A stretch of 64,000 bases of DNA from Desulfobacteraceae bacterium (lineage in GTDB: Bacteria; Desulfobacterota; Desulfobacteria; Desulfobacterales; RPRI01): positions 38,252-102,251 of the forward strand of contig JAABQB010000002.1 in the NCBI GenBank assembly GCA_011391695.1. Direction: 5' to 3'. The position numbers and the translations under genes were made by a program. Below are positions 45,017 to 53,581 of the stretch, in pieces. Every line of letters starts with the position of its first letter. The stretch's first letter is position 1. The notes under the pieces are model-generated. The model was not told the DNA's origin and searched no databases. It was given only the letters and a program-made list of their open reading frames with translations.

Positions 45017-46182
45017 CATACAAATCTTTGCATAAGCTCGTCAACAACACTATCGACATTCTCAGGAGTTATGCCGAGACTTATGCACGCCTTTTCGGCA
45101 TTTTCAAGCCTTTGGTTATCCTGCATGTCGGATAGACGTGAAAAAATTCCAAGCCGCCTTCCGATTTGATACGTTATTTGATTTTTGGGCGGCATGTCAA
45201 GGAATGTCCTAAGAACATTAATGATTTTTTCTTTGTCCCGGGGGAGAGTTCCTTCCACGTCTTCAAAAAGGTTTAAAATGTGATCGCTTTTTATGATGCT
45301 GTTTATTCCGTTAAGATTCTCTATAAACAGCAGAATCTCTTTTGCCATAATTACATCGCTGCATTTTTCAAAACGGCCTGCTTTATACTCATCATATAGA
45401 GCTATTTTTTCAGGAATTGCGAGTGTTCGAAGGCGGATAAAATCCGGATTTATCTGATTTAACGCATCCGCTGTTTCAAGAGCGTGATCGGTTGATAATT
45501 TAATCCCGCCAAGACCGGGCATGACATATTCCGATAGCTCAAATCCCGCTTTTTTTGCTTTCCGCCCGGCTTTTATCTGAGTCTCTTTTGACACCCCTTT
45601 TTTCACCATTTCAAGGACTTTGTCGGAGCCTGATTCAAGGCCGATATGTATCCTGTTTAAACCGGCAGCTCTGATTGCAGATAGATCATCATCGCTTATT
45701 CTTGCGACCGTATGGGACCTCGCGTAGGATGTAACCCGTTCAACCCAGGGAAAACAGTTTTTAAGATGTTTAAGTATTTCAATAAAATCGGATGGTTTTA
45801 TTATCAGACTGTTTGCATCCTGAATAAATATTGATTTCATTTCGTAAGAGAGCCAGTGGTATGCAGCGTTAAAAGCCTGTCTTTCTTCAGGTTTTATTTT
45901 TAATTCGGCAGTATCGATATCCATCCGGCCTGCTTTGTCTGCTTCTCCTGCAAGCCTGAGCAATGTTATAACAAACCTGTGAACCGTATCAATGTCTTTA
46001 ATGACGTGTTCAAGGGGGCGGAGAGAAAACTTTGATCTTTTATAGACAGGACAGAAGGCGCAACGATTCCACGGGCAGTTTCTTGTAGCGCGTATTAAAA
46101 GGCTGCTGGCTTCGCTTGGAGGGCGGATCGGCCCCTGCTCAAACCCCTTATATTCTGAAGATGCAGTTTCTTTTGATTTCAA
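45016..46182 (-). CDS. Radical SAM protein with CX4CX2C cluster motif
   Basis: This 388-residue radical SAM protein has its cysteines in TRNCPWNRCAFC, a CX4CX2C spacing rather than the canonical CX3CX2C. Further family features are RSHTVARISDDDLSAIRAAGLNRIHIGLESGSDKVLEMVKKG and VMPGLGGIKLS, typical of the coproporphyrinogen/Elp3-like radical SAM group with this motif. The substrate is not known. It is upstream of korD in the same direction, separated by a 245-nt heptamer array. Confidence 0.82.
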   Translation of the reverse strand: MKSKETASSEYKGFEQGPIRPPSEASSLLIRATRNCPWNRCAFCPVYKRSKFSLRPLEHVIKDIDTVHRFVITLLRLAGEADKAGRMDIDTAELKIKPEERQAFNAAYHWLSYEMKSIFIQDANSLIIKPSDFIEILKHLKNCFPWVERVTSYARSHTVARISDDDLSAIRAAGLNRIHIGLESGSDKVLEMVKKGVSKETQIKAGRKAKKAGFELSEYVMPGLGGIKLSTDHALETADALNQINPDFIRLRTLAIPEKIALYDEYKAGRFEKCSDVIMAKEILLFIENLNGINSIIKSDHILNLFEDVEGTLPRDKEKIINVLRTFLDMPPKNQITYQIGRRLGIFSRLSDMQDNQRLENAEKACISLGITPENVDSVVDELMQRFV

Positions 46183-46412
46183 GTGGTTATTCCCAGTTTA
46201 TTGAGTAAGTAAAATATTCATTTTGAAACAAACTATAAAACATAATGCTGATATAATCAAGTTAGCATAATATTAAACTTCAAATACGTCTTCAAATACG
46301 TCTTTGACAATCCAGCCGGGTTTGGCGTATTATAAAAAAAACAAAGTTCTTTTCCCGCTAAAAAACATAGATCAGAGAGGTAATTGCAAAAGTACTTCAA
46401 AGAGAAGAATTT

Positions 46413-46513
46413 GTCATTCCCACGAAAGTGGGAATCCAGTTTTTTCAATATGTTGCAATGATTTCTGGATAGCGCTGATGCTTCACTACGTGCCCCGTTT
46501 GCACGGGAATGAC
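46413..46513. repeat. Interspersed GTCATTCCC/GGGAATGAC inverted-terminal element (about 101 nt)
   Basis: The left end GTCATTCCCACGAAAGTGGGAATCCAG forms its own hairpin. The right end CCCGTTTGCACGGGAATGAC mirrors it. Elements with these ends are widespread in proteobacteria and resemble small non-autonomous repeats. It lies inside the open frame upstream of the mltG start and would be translated if mltG began earlier. Nothing else is called in 46183-46552. Confidence 0.75.
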
Positions 46514-46552
46514 GACTTTTGCGATTGCCTCCAGAAACTAGGGATTCTATTT

Positions 46553-47638
46553 TTGAATAAACATTTTATAATAATTCTATCGATATTGTCTTTTATTGTC
46601 ATAGCAGGGTTGTTACTTCTGCTTGATATAATTGAATATGCAAAAAAACCGGCAGGTGTTGATAAGACCGTAAAAATTCTGACTGTAGGCAAGAGGGAGG
46701 GATTCAATGTAACAATTGCGAATTTGAGTGAAGCCGGCATTATAAATGATCCTATTAAGTTCAAGCTCCTGGCCCTGATAAAAAGATATGACACAAAAAT
46801 AAAAGCCGGGGAATACGCACTTTCATCTTTAATGCCTCCTGCCGTAATACTTGATATGATGGTCAGAGGAAAAACATACCTTCATAAGGTTACTATTCCA
46901 GAAGGGTATAATCTGAGACAGATTGCTGCTCTTATGTCAGATGCCGGCTTTGGTACAGAGGAAGAATTTATCAAAAAAACAACCGATCCTTCGTTTGTCA
47001 GTAATCAGGGAATCGAGGCAGAATCTCTTGAAGGCTATATATATCCTGATACATATTATTTTCCTAAAGATGAATCTGTTGATGATATTGTATCTGCCAC
47101 GATAGAAAGATTATGGGCTGTTTTTAAACCTGAATGGAAGGAAAGAGCCAAAGAACTCGGATTTTCAATACATCAGGTTATTACTCTTGCATCAATAATT
47201 GAAAAAGAGACAGGAGCTAAAAATGAACGCGAACTGATTTCATCGGTCTTTTATAACAGGCTGAAAAAAGGTATGCGCCTCGAAACTGATCCTACAGTAA
47301 TATACGGAATAAAAAACTTTGACGGTAATGTTACCCGCAAACATCTTTCATCAAAAACCTCTTACAATACATATCAAATAGAAGGTTTGCCGCCCGGCCC
47401 TATTGCAAGTCCCGGATACGATTCGATCAAAGCGTCTCTTTATCCGGCTGAAACTCCTTATATTTTTTTCGTTTCAAAAAATGACGGGACACACTACTTT
47501 TCGGCAAATCTCAAAGAGCACAACCTGGCGGTTAATAAATATCAACGCAGCGAGAAAACAGAGCCTCTTTCAGAGGTAAATTCAGGAACTAAATCAGACA
47601 CTTTACAGAATAATCAGGAAATCCATCCCCTCCCATAA
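46553..47638 (+). CDS. mltG: Endolytic murein transglycosylase MltG
   Basis: The start is TTG 46553 with AGGGA about 9 nt upstream; the open frame before it is an interspersed repeat. The product (361 residues) has one membrane helix (IIILSILSFIVIAGLLLLL), a LysM-like region, and the YceG catalytic domain with ASIIEKETGAKNERELISSVFYNRL (catalytic Glu) and DPTVIYG. It cleaves nascent glycan strands to end peptidoglycan chains. The C-terminal tail is Ser/Glu-rich and low-complexity. Confidence 0.92.
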   Translation: MNKHFIIILSILSFIVIAGLLLLLDIIEYAKKPAGVDKTVKILTVGKREGFNVTIANLSEAGIINDPIKFKLLALIKRYDTKIKAGEYALSSLMPPAVILDMMVRGKTYLHKVTIPEGYNLRQIAALMSDAGFGTEEEFIKKTTDPSFVSNQGIEAESLEGYIYPDTYYFPKDESVDDIVSATIERLWAVFKPEWKERAKELGFSIHQVITLASIIEKETGAKNERELISSVFYNRLKKGMRLETDPTVIYGIKNFDGNVTRKHLSSKTSYNTYQIEGLPPGPIASPGYDSIKASLYPAETPYIFFVSKNDGTHYFSANLKEHNLAVNKYQRSEKTEPLSEVNSGTKSDTLQNNQEIHPLP

Positions 47639-47966
47639 AAATCCGACGCGGCGGACTTTCGCGGTAATGAAAAAAAGCAGCGGGGTTATGCTCGCTGTTT
47701 CGTTTCAATTCGGAGAAAAAAATAATTAATCTTATATTTGACAGCATGTTATTAGGTTTGATATAAAGGTGCATTATAAAATTTGTGAGACCATGATTTA
47801 GACCGAGATTGCACTTGTAACCTGTCGGTATTGCAATTTATTCAGCTATAATGCATTAGCGGAGGGCGAGGCAATCTCTTTATATTTGTATGCTCTTAAA
47901 TCGGGCTATACATTTCAGAATGTTCCCCGGATATTTTACCCGGAAACATATACAGTGACAATAATT
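47639..47966. other. Gene-free stretch between mltG and psd
   Basis: Contains a possible terminator for mltG near 47647-47660 (TCCGACGCGGCGGA, a short G/C hairpin without a T-run) and a second weak hairpin near 47679-47700 (CAGCG..CGCTG). A GGAGGG stretch at 47861 is too far from the psd start. The open frame in front of psd (TTG 47886) might be real N-terminal sequence but has no support. Confidence 0.4.
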
Positions 47967-48653
47967 ATGAAAGATTTTAAAAGGCCGGATCAGGATAATC
48001 ATTCCGTCTTTTTTATTGCAAAACCAGGGTATTACTTTATAGTTGCTTCCGTTTTTGCCACAGCAGTTTTTGCGCTGTTAGGAATTGCTTCCGTTGCAAT
48101 TGCCGGGCTTGTGGTAACGGTTTTTGTCTGTTATTTTTTTCGGGACCCGGAGAGGGTTGTGCCTGTAGAGGAGGGAGCTGTTGTTTCTCCGGCCGATGGA
48201 AGGGTGATTATTGCCGGACCTGTTGATGAAAGCCCTTTTTTCGAAGGGAGGTCCATAAAAATAAGCATTTTCATGTCTGTTTTTAATGTTCATGTCAACA
48301 GGATTCCCCACGAGGGAATAGTTTCAAAAATCAGCTATTTTCCCGGCAAATTTTTTTCAGCGAATCTTGATAAAGCCTCTAAAGAAAATGAGCACAACGC
48401 AGTTTTTATCGAAACAGGTATGGGGAAAAAGATTTGCGTGGTACAGATTGCCGGTCTTATCGCAAGGCGGATAATATGCAGATTGAAAGAAAGAGATGTT
48501 GTTTACAGGGGTGACCGGTTCGGTATTATCTGTTTCGGATCACGTCTTGATGTTTATCTTCCGCCCGATGCAAAAATATGTGTCCAGGTCGGAAGCAGGG
48601 CAAGGGCCGGCGAAACCATTTTAGGTCACATTAAAAATGACAAAAAAATATAA
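47967..48653 (+). CDS. psd: Phosphatidylserine decarboxylase proenzyme (short, archaetidylserine-decarboxylase type)
   Basis: This membrane-bound pyruvoyl enzyme makes phosphatidylethanolamine. The 228-residue product starts with a hydrophobic segment (YYFIVASVFATAVFALLGI), contains CYFFRDPERVVP and SPADGRV, and ends with the self-cleavage site in ICFGSRLDVYLP (Gly-Ser). The short form is the Psd type found in Desulfobacterota and Bacteroidetes. The start is not certain: the ATG at 47967 lacks a strong ribosome site, and a frame from 47886 is possible. It overlaps leuB by 17 nt. Confidence 0.88.
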   Translation: MKDFKRPDQDNHSVFFIAKPGYYFIVASVFATAVFALLGIASVAIAGLVVTVFVCYFFRDPERVVPVEEGAVVSPADGRVIIAGPVDESPFFEGRSIKISIFMSVFNVHVNRIPHEGIVSKISYFPGKFFSANLDKASKENEHNAVFIETGMGKKICVVQIAGLIARRIICRLKERDVVYRGDRFGIICFGSRLDVYLPPDAKICVQVGSRARAGETILGHIKNDKKI

Positions 48654-49701
48654 TATTGCTGTAATACCCGGTGACGGAACCGGACCTGAAGTAATCGCCG
48701 AAGGAATTAAAGTTCTTGATGCTGTTTCAATGAAGAGTAGTTTCAGGCTTGCTTATCAGAATTATAATCTGGGCGGAGAGCATTATAAAAAAACAGGCGA
48801 GCTTCTGAATGAAACCGTTTTTGAATCATTGTCCCTTTCGGATGCCATATATCTTGGCGCAATCGGCCATCCGGATGTAAAGCCGGGAATTCTTGAGAAG
48901 GGCATTCTGTTAAAATTAAGATTCCATTTTGATCAGTATATCAATTTAAGACCCGTTAAACTGTACGAAGGCGTTGAGACTCCTCTGAAGAATAAGGGGC
49001 CGGAAGATATAGACTTTGCGGTTATTCGTGAGAATACTGAAGGGCTTTATACCGGAGCCGGCGGTTTCCATAAAAAGGGTACGCCTGATGAGGTTGCGAT
49101 CCAGGAGTCAATTAATACCCGTAAAGGTGTCGAAAGGTGCATAAGGTATGCCTTTGAATACTGCCGGAAAAGGAACAAAAGGAAGAAGCTGACTCTGTGC
49201 GGTAAAACGAATGTCTTAACATATGCTTTTGATCTCTGGGAGCGCGCCTTCCATGATGTCGCAAAAGAATATCCGGATATTGATACAGATTATGCCAATG
49301 TCGACGCGATTTGCATGTGGATGGTAAAAAATCCTGAATGGTTTGATGTCATAGTTACAGATAATATGTTCGGTGATATAATTTCTGACCTTGCTGCAAT
49401 AATACAGGGAGGTATGGGGATAGCTGCAGGTGGAAACATAAACCCTTCAGGGGTTTCAATGTTTGAACCTATAGGCGGGTCTGCTCCGAAGTATACCGGA
49501 AAGCACGTTATAAACCCCATAGCCGCCATCATGGCTGCCCAGATAATGCTTGAAACATTAGGAGAACAGGAAGCGGCAGCAATGATAGAAGATGCGGTAA
49601 AGAAAGTTCTCCGTAATGATTTAAAGGATGCTGCTGCCGGTAAAATGGGATTTACTACACAGGAAGTCGGGGATCTCGTTAAGAAATATGTTGAGGCATA
49701 A
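48637..49701 (+). CDS. leuB: 3-isopropylmalate dehydrogenase LeuB
   Basis: This 354-residue beta-decarboxylating dehydrogenase converts 3-isopropylmalate to 2-oxoisocaproate precursor with NAD in leucine synthesis. Motifs are NIAVIPGDGTGPEV at the N-terminus, IRENTEGLYTG, and the metal-binding VTDNMFGDIISDLAAI, followed by EPIGGSAPKYTGK. Homoisocitrate or isocitrate dehydrogenase are alternatives; REN-TEGLY fits LeuB. It overlaps psd by 17 nt. Its last codon and stop (GCATAA) are part of the first heptamer word of the following array. Confidence 0.88.
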   Translation: MTKKYNIAVIPGDGTGPEVIAEGIKVLDAVSMKSSFRLAYQNYNLGGEHYKKTGELLNETVFESLSLSDAIYLGAIGHPDVKPGILEKGILLKLRFHFDQYINLRPVKLYEGVETPLKNKGPEDIDFAVIRENTEGLYTGAGGFHKKGTPDEVAIQESINTRKGVERCIRYAFEYCRKRNKRKKLTLCGKTNVLTYAFDLWERAFHDVAKEYPDIDTDYANVDAICMWMVKNPEWFDVIVTDNMFGDIISDLAAIIQGGMGIAAGGNINPSGVSMFEPIGGSAPKYTGKHVINPIAAIMAAQIMLETLGEQEAAAMIEDAVKKVLRNDLKDAAAGKMGFTTQEVGDLVKKYVEA

Positions 49702-49858
49702 GGCTGAAGGTGAGAGGCGGAAGGGGAAATCAGTGATCAGTTATCAGTAATCTGTTTCCTACAACCAGAGCCCAGAGACCAGGAACAATGGTTCTAAATC
49801 CGATATTCGATATCCGATGTACGAAATTCGATATTCTATTTATGAAATCTGATTCAAG
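49695..49858 (+). repeat. Heptamer array (about 23 words) between leuB and asd
   Basis: Words begin inside the leuB stop codon: GGCATAA, GGCTGAA, GGCGGAA, then GTGATCA, GTTATCA, ACAACCA, GAGACCA, then ATATTCG and ATGTACG. There is one 3-nt phase change after the GGC block. The array stops 12 nt before the asd ATG. Confidence 0.75.
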
Positions 49859-49870
49859 GGGTGAATTGAC

Positions 49871-50893
49871 ATGTCAAAAAGAAAATTTAATGTTGCAGTA
49901 GCAGGGGCGACGGGGGCGGTAGGGAACCAGATGATAGAATGCCTTGAAGAGAGGAATTTTCCCGTCAAATCCATTAAATTTTTAGCCTCAAGTCGTTCGG
50001 CAGGTCGGACGCTTCGATTCAGAGGCGATTCTGTTCCCGTGGAAGAGATGACCAGAAAATCATTCAAAGGAGTTGATATCGCTCTGTTTTCGGCCGGTGG
50101 CGGAACAAGTCTTGAGTTTTCGCCGATAGCGGCAAAGGCCGGATGCGTGGTTATAGATAATTCAAGCGCATGGAGAATGGATCCGAATGTTCCGCTCGTG
50201 GTTCCGGAAGTCAACCCACATGCTATTGCCGATTATAAAAATAAAGGAATAGTTGCCAACCCTAACTGTTCCACAATACAAATGGTCGTTGCTTTGAACC
50301 CTATCCATAAAAAGTGCGGTATAAGGAGAATTGTCGTTTCAACATATCAGGCGGTTTCAGGCACGGGGAAAAAGGCTATTCATGAGCTTTATGACCAGAC
50401 AAGAGCAATGATCAATTTTCTTGATTATAAAAAGAATGTCTATCCTCACAGAATAGCATTCAATTGTCTTCCTCATATAGACGTTTTTCTCGATAACGGC
50501 TATACCAAGGAAGAGATGAAGATGGTATATGAGACAAGAAAGATAATGGAAGATGACAATATAGGGATCACAGCTACAACAGTGAGGGTCCCGGTCTTTT
50601 TCAGCCATTCCGAGTCTGTAAATATCGAGACGGAAAAATATATTTCGGCCGATTCGGTCAGGGCATTGCTTAAAAAAGCTCCCGGTGTCAAGGTGGTTGA
50701 TGATATTAAGAATAAAATTTATCCTCTTCCGATTGACGCCGCCGGGCAGGATTTTACTCTGGTTGGCCGCATACGCCAGGATGAATCAATTAAAAATGGC
50801 ATCAATATGTGGGTTGTTGCCGACAATATCCGGAAAGGCGCCGCTACAAACGCTGTTCAGATCGCAGAAATTCTGGCAGAAAAGTATTTGTAA
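49871..50893 (+). CDS. asd: Aspartate-semialdehyde dehydrogenase
   Basis: This 340-residue NADPH enzyme reduces aspartyl phosphate in lysine, threonine and methionine synthesis. The N-terminal Rossmann motif is VAVAGATGAVGNQMIECL. The catalytic Cys is in NPNCSTIQMV, with VSTYQAVSGTGKKA and the His in RVPVFFSHSESV. The C-terminal AGQDFTLVGRIR and MWVVADNIRKGAATNAVQIAE are standard. The ATG follows GGGG. It is separated from leuB and greA by heptamer arrays. Confidence 0.95.
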   Translation: MSKRKFNVAVAGATGAVGNQMIECLEERNFPVKSIKFLASSRSAGRTLRFRGDSVPVEEMTRKSFKGVDIALFSAGGGTSLEFSPIAAKAGCVVIDNSSAWRMDPNVPLVVPEVNPHAIADYKNKGIVANPNCSTIQMVVALNPIHKKCGIRRIVVSTYQAVSGTGKKAIHELYDQTRAMINFLDYKKNVYPHRIAFNCLPHIDVFLDNGYTKEEMKMVYETRKIMEDDNIGITATTVRVPVFFSHSESVNIETEKYISADSVRALLKKAPGVKVVDDIKNKIYPLPIDAAGQDFTLVGRIRQDESIKNGINMWVVADNIRKGAATNAVQIAEILAEKYL

Positions 50894-50896
50894 AAA

Positions 50897-51050
50897 GGCA
50901 TGAGGCGAAAGGCAAGAGGCGGGAGAAAGCAGGGATCAGGTGCCAGCAGTCAGGGATCAGTAAACAGTGGCCGGTAGCCAGTTATCAGTGACCAGTGATC
51001 AGTTGTCTGTAACCAGAGACCGGCAACCAGGGACCAGAGACCATACATAA
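50897..51050 (+). repeat. Heptamer array (22 words) between asd and greA
   Basis: It begins 4 nt after the asd stop: GGCATGA and GGCGAAA words, then GGGATCA and GTGATCA words, then GTAACCA and GAGACCA words. The register of 7 nt is kept to 51050. A CTCTGTGTCTCTGTGG fragment of the CACAAAG family follows. Most words fit G-N5-A. Confidence 0.85.
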
Positions 51051-51101
51051 AGTTCTCTGTGTCTCTGTGGTGATAAAAGAGGTATAATCAGGAGAGTGAA
51101 G

Positions 51102-51569
51102 TTGGAAAGAATTCCTATTACAAGAGAAGGTTACGAAGTTCTTAAAAACGAGCTTGAATATTTAAAGAAAGTTGAAAGGCCAGCGAATATCAAATCGATT
51201 GAGGAGGCCAGGGCTCACGGCGATCTCTCTGAAAATGCCGAATTTGCTGCAGCCAAAGACCGCCAGGCATATCTGCAATGCCGCATCGGCGAGCTCATGT
51301 ATAAACTGGGCAACGCAGATATTATTGATCCTGATTCACTGTCAAAAGACCGGGCGGTATTCGGGTGCACCGTGATCTTAGAGAATATTGACGCTGGTGA
51401 AAATATAGAATATCAGCTCGTGGGGCCTGATGAGTCGGATATTGAAAAAGGACGCATATCCGTTTCTTCGCCTCTTGGGAGAGCCATTTTAGGAAAAAAA
51501 TCAGGTGAAGAGATTGTACTGGATGCTCCTGGCGGAAAAAGATATTATGAGCTGGTTGAAATATTGTAA
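51102..51569 (+). CDS. greA: Transcription elongation factor GreA
   Basis: This 156-residue factor rescues backtracked RNA polymerase. The start at TTG 51102 has GGAG 7 nt upstream, which is better than GTG 51096, where the site is too close. The N-terminal coiled coil starts RIPITREGYEVLKNELEYLKK and has the DLSENAEFAAAKDRQ tip residues (the Asp and Glu at the tip). The C-terminal FKBP-like domain ends VSSPLGRAILGKKSGEEIVLDAPGG. rpoZ follows, so the two RNA polymerase-related genes lie together. Confidence 0.93.
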   Translation: MERIPITREGYEVLKNELEYLKKVERPANIKSIEEARAHGDLSENAEFAAAKDRQAYLQCRIGELMYKLGNADIIDPDSLSKDRAVFGCTVILENIDAGENIEYQLVGPDESDIEKGRISVSSPLGRAILGKKSGEEIVLDAPGGKRYYELVEIL

Positions 51570-51608
51570 TTTTTAATCAAGCCAATAAGGCATGACGGAG
51601 GTTTTAAC

Positions 51609-51809
51609 GTGGCAAGAATAACAATTGAAGATTGTATCAAGAAAGTGCCGAATCGTTTTTTGCTTGTCAACATGGTTGCAAAAAGGGTCCGGCAGATCCG
51701 TGAAGGATCCGAGTATCTTGTCAGAGCCCCTAAGAATGAAGATATCGTTGTTGCATTAAGAGAAATAGCAGCAGGTAAAATCATTCAAAAGGAAGATAAG
51801 AAAGAGTAA
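51609..51809 (+). CDS. rpoZ: RNA polymerase omega subunit
   Basis: This 66-residue subunit assists folding and assembly of RNA polymerase. The recognisable pattern is RITIEDCIKKVPNRFLLVNMVAKRVRQI, then RAPKNEDIVVALREIAAGKI. The GTG start at 51609 follows GACGGAGG with good spacing. It is encoded 39 nt after greA and 19 nt before the ttcA-like gene, likely in one transcript. Confidence 0.93.
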   Translation: MARITIEDCIKKVPNRFLLVNMVAKRVRQIREGSEYLVRAPKNEDIVVALREIAAGKIIQKEDKKE

Positions 51810-51828
51810 ATTCGATGATTAAAATTCC

Positions 51829-52620
51829 TTGCCGATAAGAAACAATACATACAAGGTGCTTAACAGGGCTGTCGGCAGGGCTCTGCACCGGTATGAAATG
51901 ATATCCGACGGGGACAGAATTGTTGTAGGACTGTCGGGAGGCAAAGACAGCTTAACGCTTTTATCGCTTCTTAAAGAACGCCAGGTTCGAGTGCCCGTTA
52001 AATACGAATTATTTCCTGTTTATATCGATCCGGGATTTGAGGGCGGATTCGCTGAAGAGCTTCAAACTTATTGTAATGATGCTGGGTTTACACTAAGGAT
52101 TGAACTTACAGATTTCGGGATCATAAGCCACAGCTCTTTAAATCGTGAAAACCCCTGTTTTTTATGTTCAAAATTGCGCAGGAAGAGACTTTTTGAGATT
52201 GCCGGCGAACTTGGATGTACAAAGCTTGCTATGGGTCACAACCAGGATGACATCATTGAAACCCTGTTTCTGAACATATGTTATGCAGGTGAAATCAGCA
52301 CGATGACTCCCTGTCAGCCTTTGTTCAATAACAGGCTTTTAATTATAAGACCGCTTGCTTTTGCCGGTGAAAATATTATCAGCCGTTATGCAAAAGATAA
52401 TGGCTTCCCTGATTTTGTGAACCATTGTCCATCCGCGAAAGTATCAAAAAGACGGGAAATGAAGACCTTGTTGAACCAATTGTACATCAGCAATAAAAAG
52501 ATAAGAGGGAATATTTTCAGATCGTTGAGTCATGTCAAAACTGAATATCTGTTGAAGGGAGTTTGTAGGCCAAAGGCAGAAGGCGGAAGGTGTGAGAAAG
52601 CAGTGACCGGTAACCAGTAA
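51829..52620 (+). CDS. ttcA: TtcA-like tRNA thiolation PP-loop ATPase
   Basis: This protein of about 263 residues has the PP-loop motif VVGLSGGKDSLTLLS, followed by CFLCSKLRRKRLFE (CX2C, [4Fe-4S] ligands) and MGHNQDDIIETL, as in the enzyme that 2-thiolates C32 of tRNAs. It starts at TTG 51829, no strong ribosome site, but homology begins at once (VLNRAVGRALHRYEMI). The last 17 codons lie in a heptamer array (from 52568), so the native C-terminus was probably replaced or extended. Confidence 0.82.
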   Translation: MPIRNNTYKVLNRAVGRALHRYEMISDGDRIVVGLSGGKDSLTLLSLLKERQVRVPVKYELFPVYIDPGFEGGFAEELQTYCNDAGFTLRIELTDFGIISHSSLNRENPCFLCSKLRRKRLFEIAGELGCTKLAMGHNQDDIIETLFLNICYAGEISTMTPCQPLFNNRLLIIRPLAFAGENIISRYAKDNGFPDFVNHCPSAKVSKRREMKTLLNQLYISNKKIRGNIFRSLSHVKTEYLLKGVCRPKAEGGRCEKAVTGNQ

Positions 52621-52679
52621 TCAGTAACCAGTAATCAGTTATCAGGAACCAGGAACCAGGAACCCGAAACCAGGAACCT
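52568..52679 (+). repeat. Heptamer array (16 words) that includes the ttcA 3' end
   Basis: GGCCAAA, GGCGGAA and GGTGTGA are followed by GTAACCA/GTAATCA words and then GGAACCA and GAAACCA words. Sixteen words keep one register from 52568 to 52679; most fit G-N5-A. The first 53 nt are translated as the C-terminus of the ttcA product. Confidence 0.85.
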
Positions 52680-52737
52680 ATTATCTTTATGACTTTGTGT
52701 TGAAAAAAAAGGCGGGGGGCGATCGGAGAAAAGAAGA

Positions 52738-53514
52738 GTGGAAATGAAAGATATCCAGAGCCAGCGGGATTACAGAAACATACCGATCAATAAGGTCGGT
52801 ATTAAAAATATTCGTTATCCGATAACGGTTCTTGACCGGCGCAACAGCGTCCAGAATACAGTTGCGACTATTAACATGTATGTCGATTTGCCCCATAAAT
52901 ACAAAGGAACTCATATGAGTCGTTTTGTAGAGCTTCTTCATCTTTTCAGGCCTGAAGTCTCGCTGAAAAACATTGCTGCAATTTTAAACCAGATGAAAGA
53001 ACACCTTAATGCCGAATCGGCCCACATAGAAGCTACCTTTCCGTATTTTATCGAAAAAAAGGCACCTGTCAGCATGTCTCCCGGCCTTATGGATTATACA
53101 TGCAGGATTATAGGATCGAGTCAGCCGGGCGATAAAATTGATATTATATCTGAAGTTATAGTCCCCATTTCATCCGTGTGCCCGTGCTCGAAAGAAATAA
53201 GCGAAAAAGGAGCCCATAATCAACGGGGAGAAGTGAGACTTTCCACAAGATTCAAGAAATTCATCTGGATGGAGGATATGATAGAGCTTGTGGAAAATTC
53301 AGCCTCCTGTGATGTCTATTCGGTATTAAAGAGGGTGGATGAGAAAGAGGTTACCGAAAAAGCTTTTTCCAATCCCAAATTCGTTGAAGATATTGTGCGC
53401 GATATAGCCGAGAAGCTTAAAAAGGACGATAATATAACATGGTTCTCGGTAAGTGCCGAAAACTTCGAGTCGATTCACAACCACAACGCCTACGCCCATA
53501 TTACCAGCGTGTGA
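52738..53514 (+). CDS. folE2: GTP cyclohydrolase FolE2 (type IB)
   Basis: This is a zinc-independent-type GTP cyclohydrolase I that begins folate (or queuosine) synthesis from GTP. The 258-residue length is normal. Motifs are NRRNSVQNTVATINMYVDLPHKYKGTHMSRF, SCPCSKEISEKGAHNQRG (with the conserved Cys pair) and the C-terminal FESIHNHNAYAHI. The start is GTG 52738 with GGAG 9 nt upstream; ATG 52744 is an alternative. Zur-controlled in some bacteria, no such site is visible here. Confidence 0.93.
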   Translation: MEMKDIQSQRDYRNIPINKVGIKNIRYPITVLDRRNSVQNTVATINMYVDLPHKYKGTHMSRFVELLHLFRPEVSLKNIAAILNQMKEHLNAESAHIEATFPYFIEKKAPVSMSPGLMDYTCRIIGSSQPGDKIDIISEVIVPISSVCPCSKEISEKGAHNQRGEVRLSTRFKKFIWMEDMIELVENSASCDVYSVLKRVDEKEVTEKAFSNPKFVEDIVRDIAEKLKKDDNITWFSVSAENFESIHNHNAYAHITSV

Positions 53515-53581
53515 TGTCCACGCCAAAACTCCTGGCGATTTATGCATAGGCATGAGAATCCATTAACGGGAGTCCGATCTG

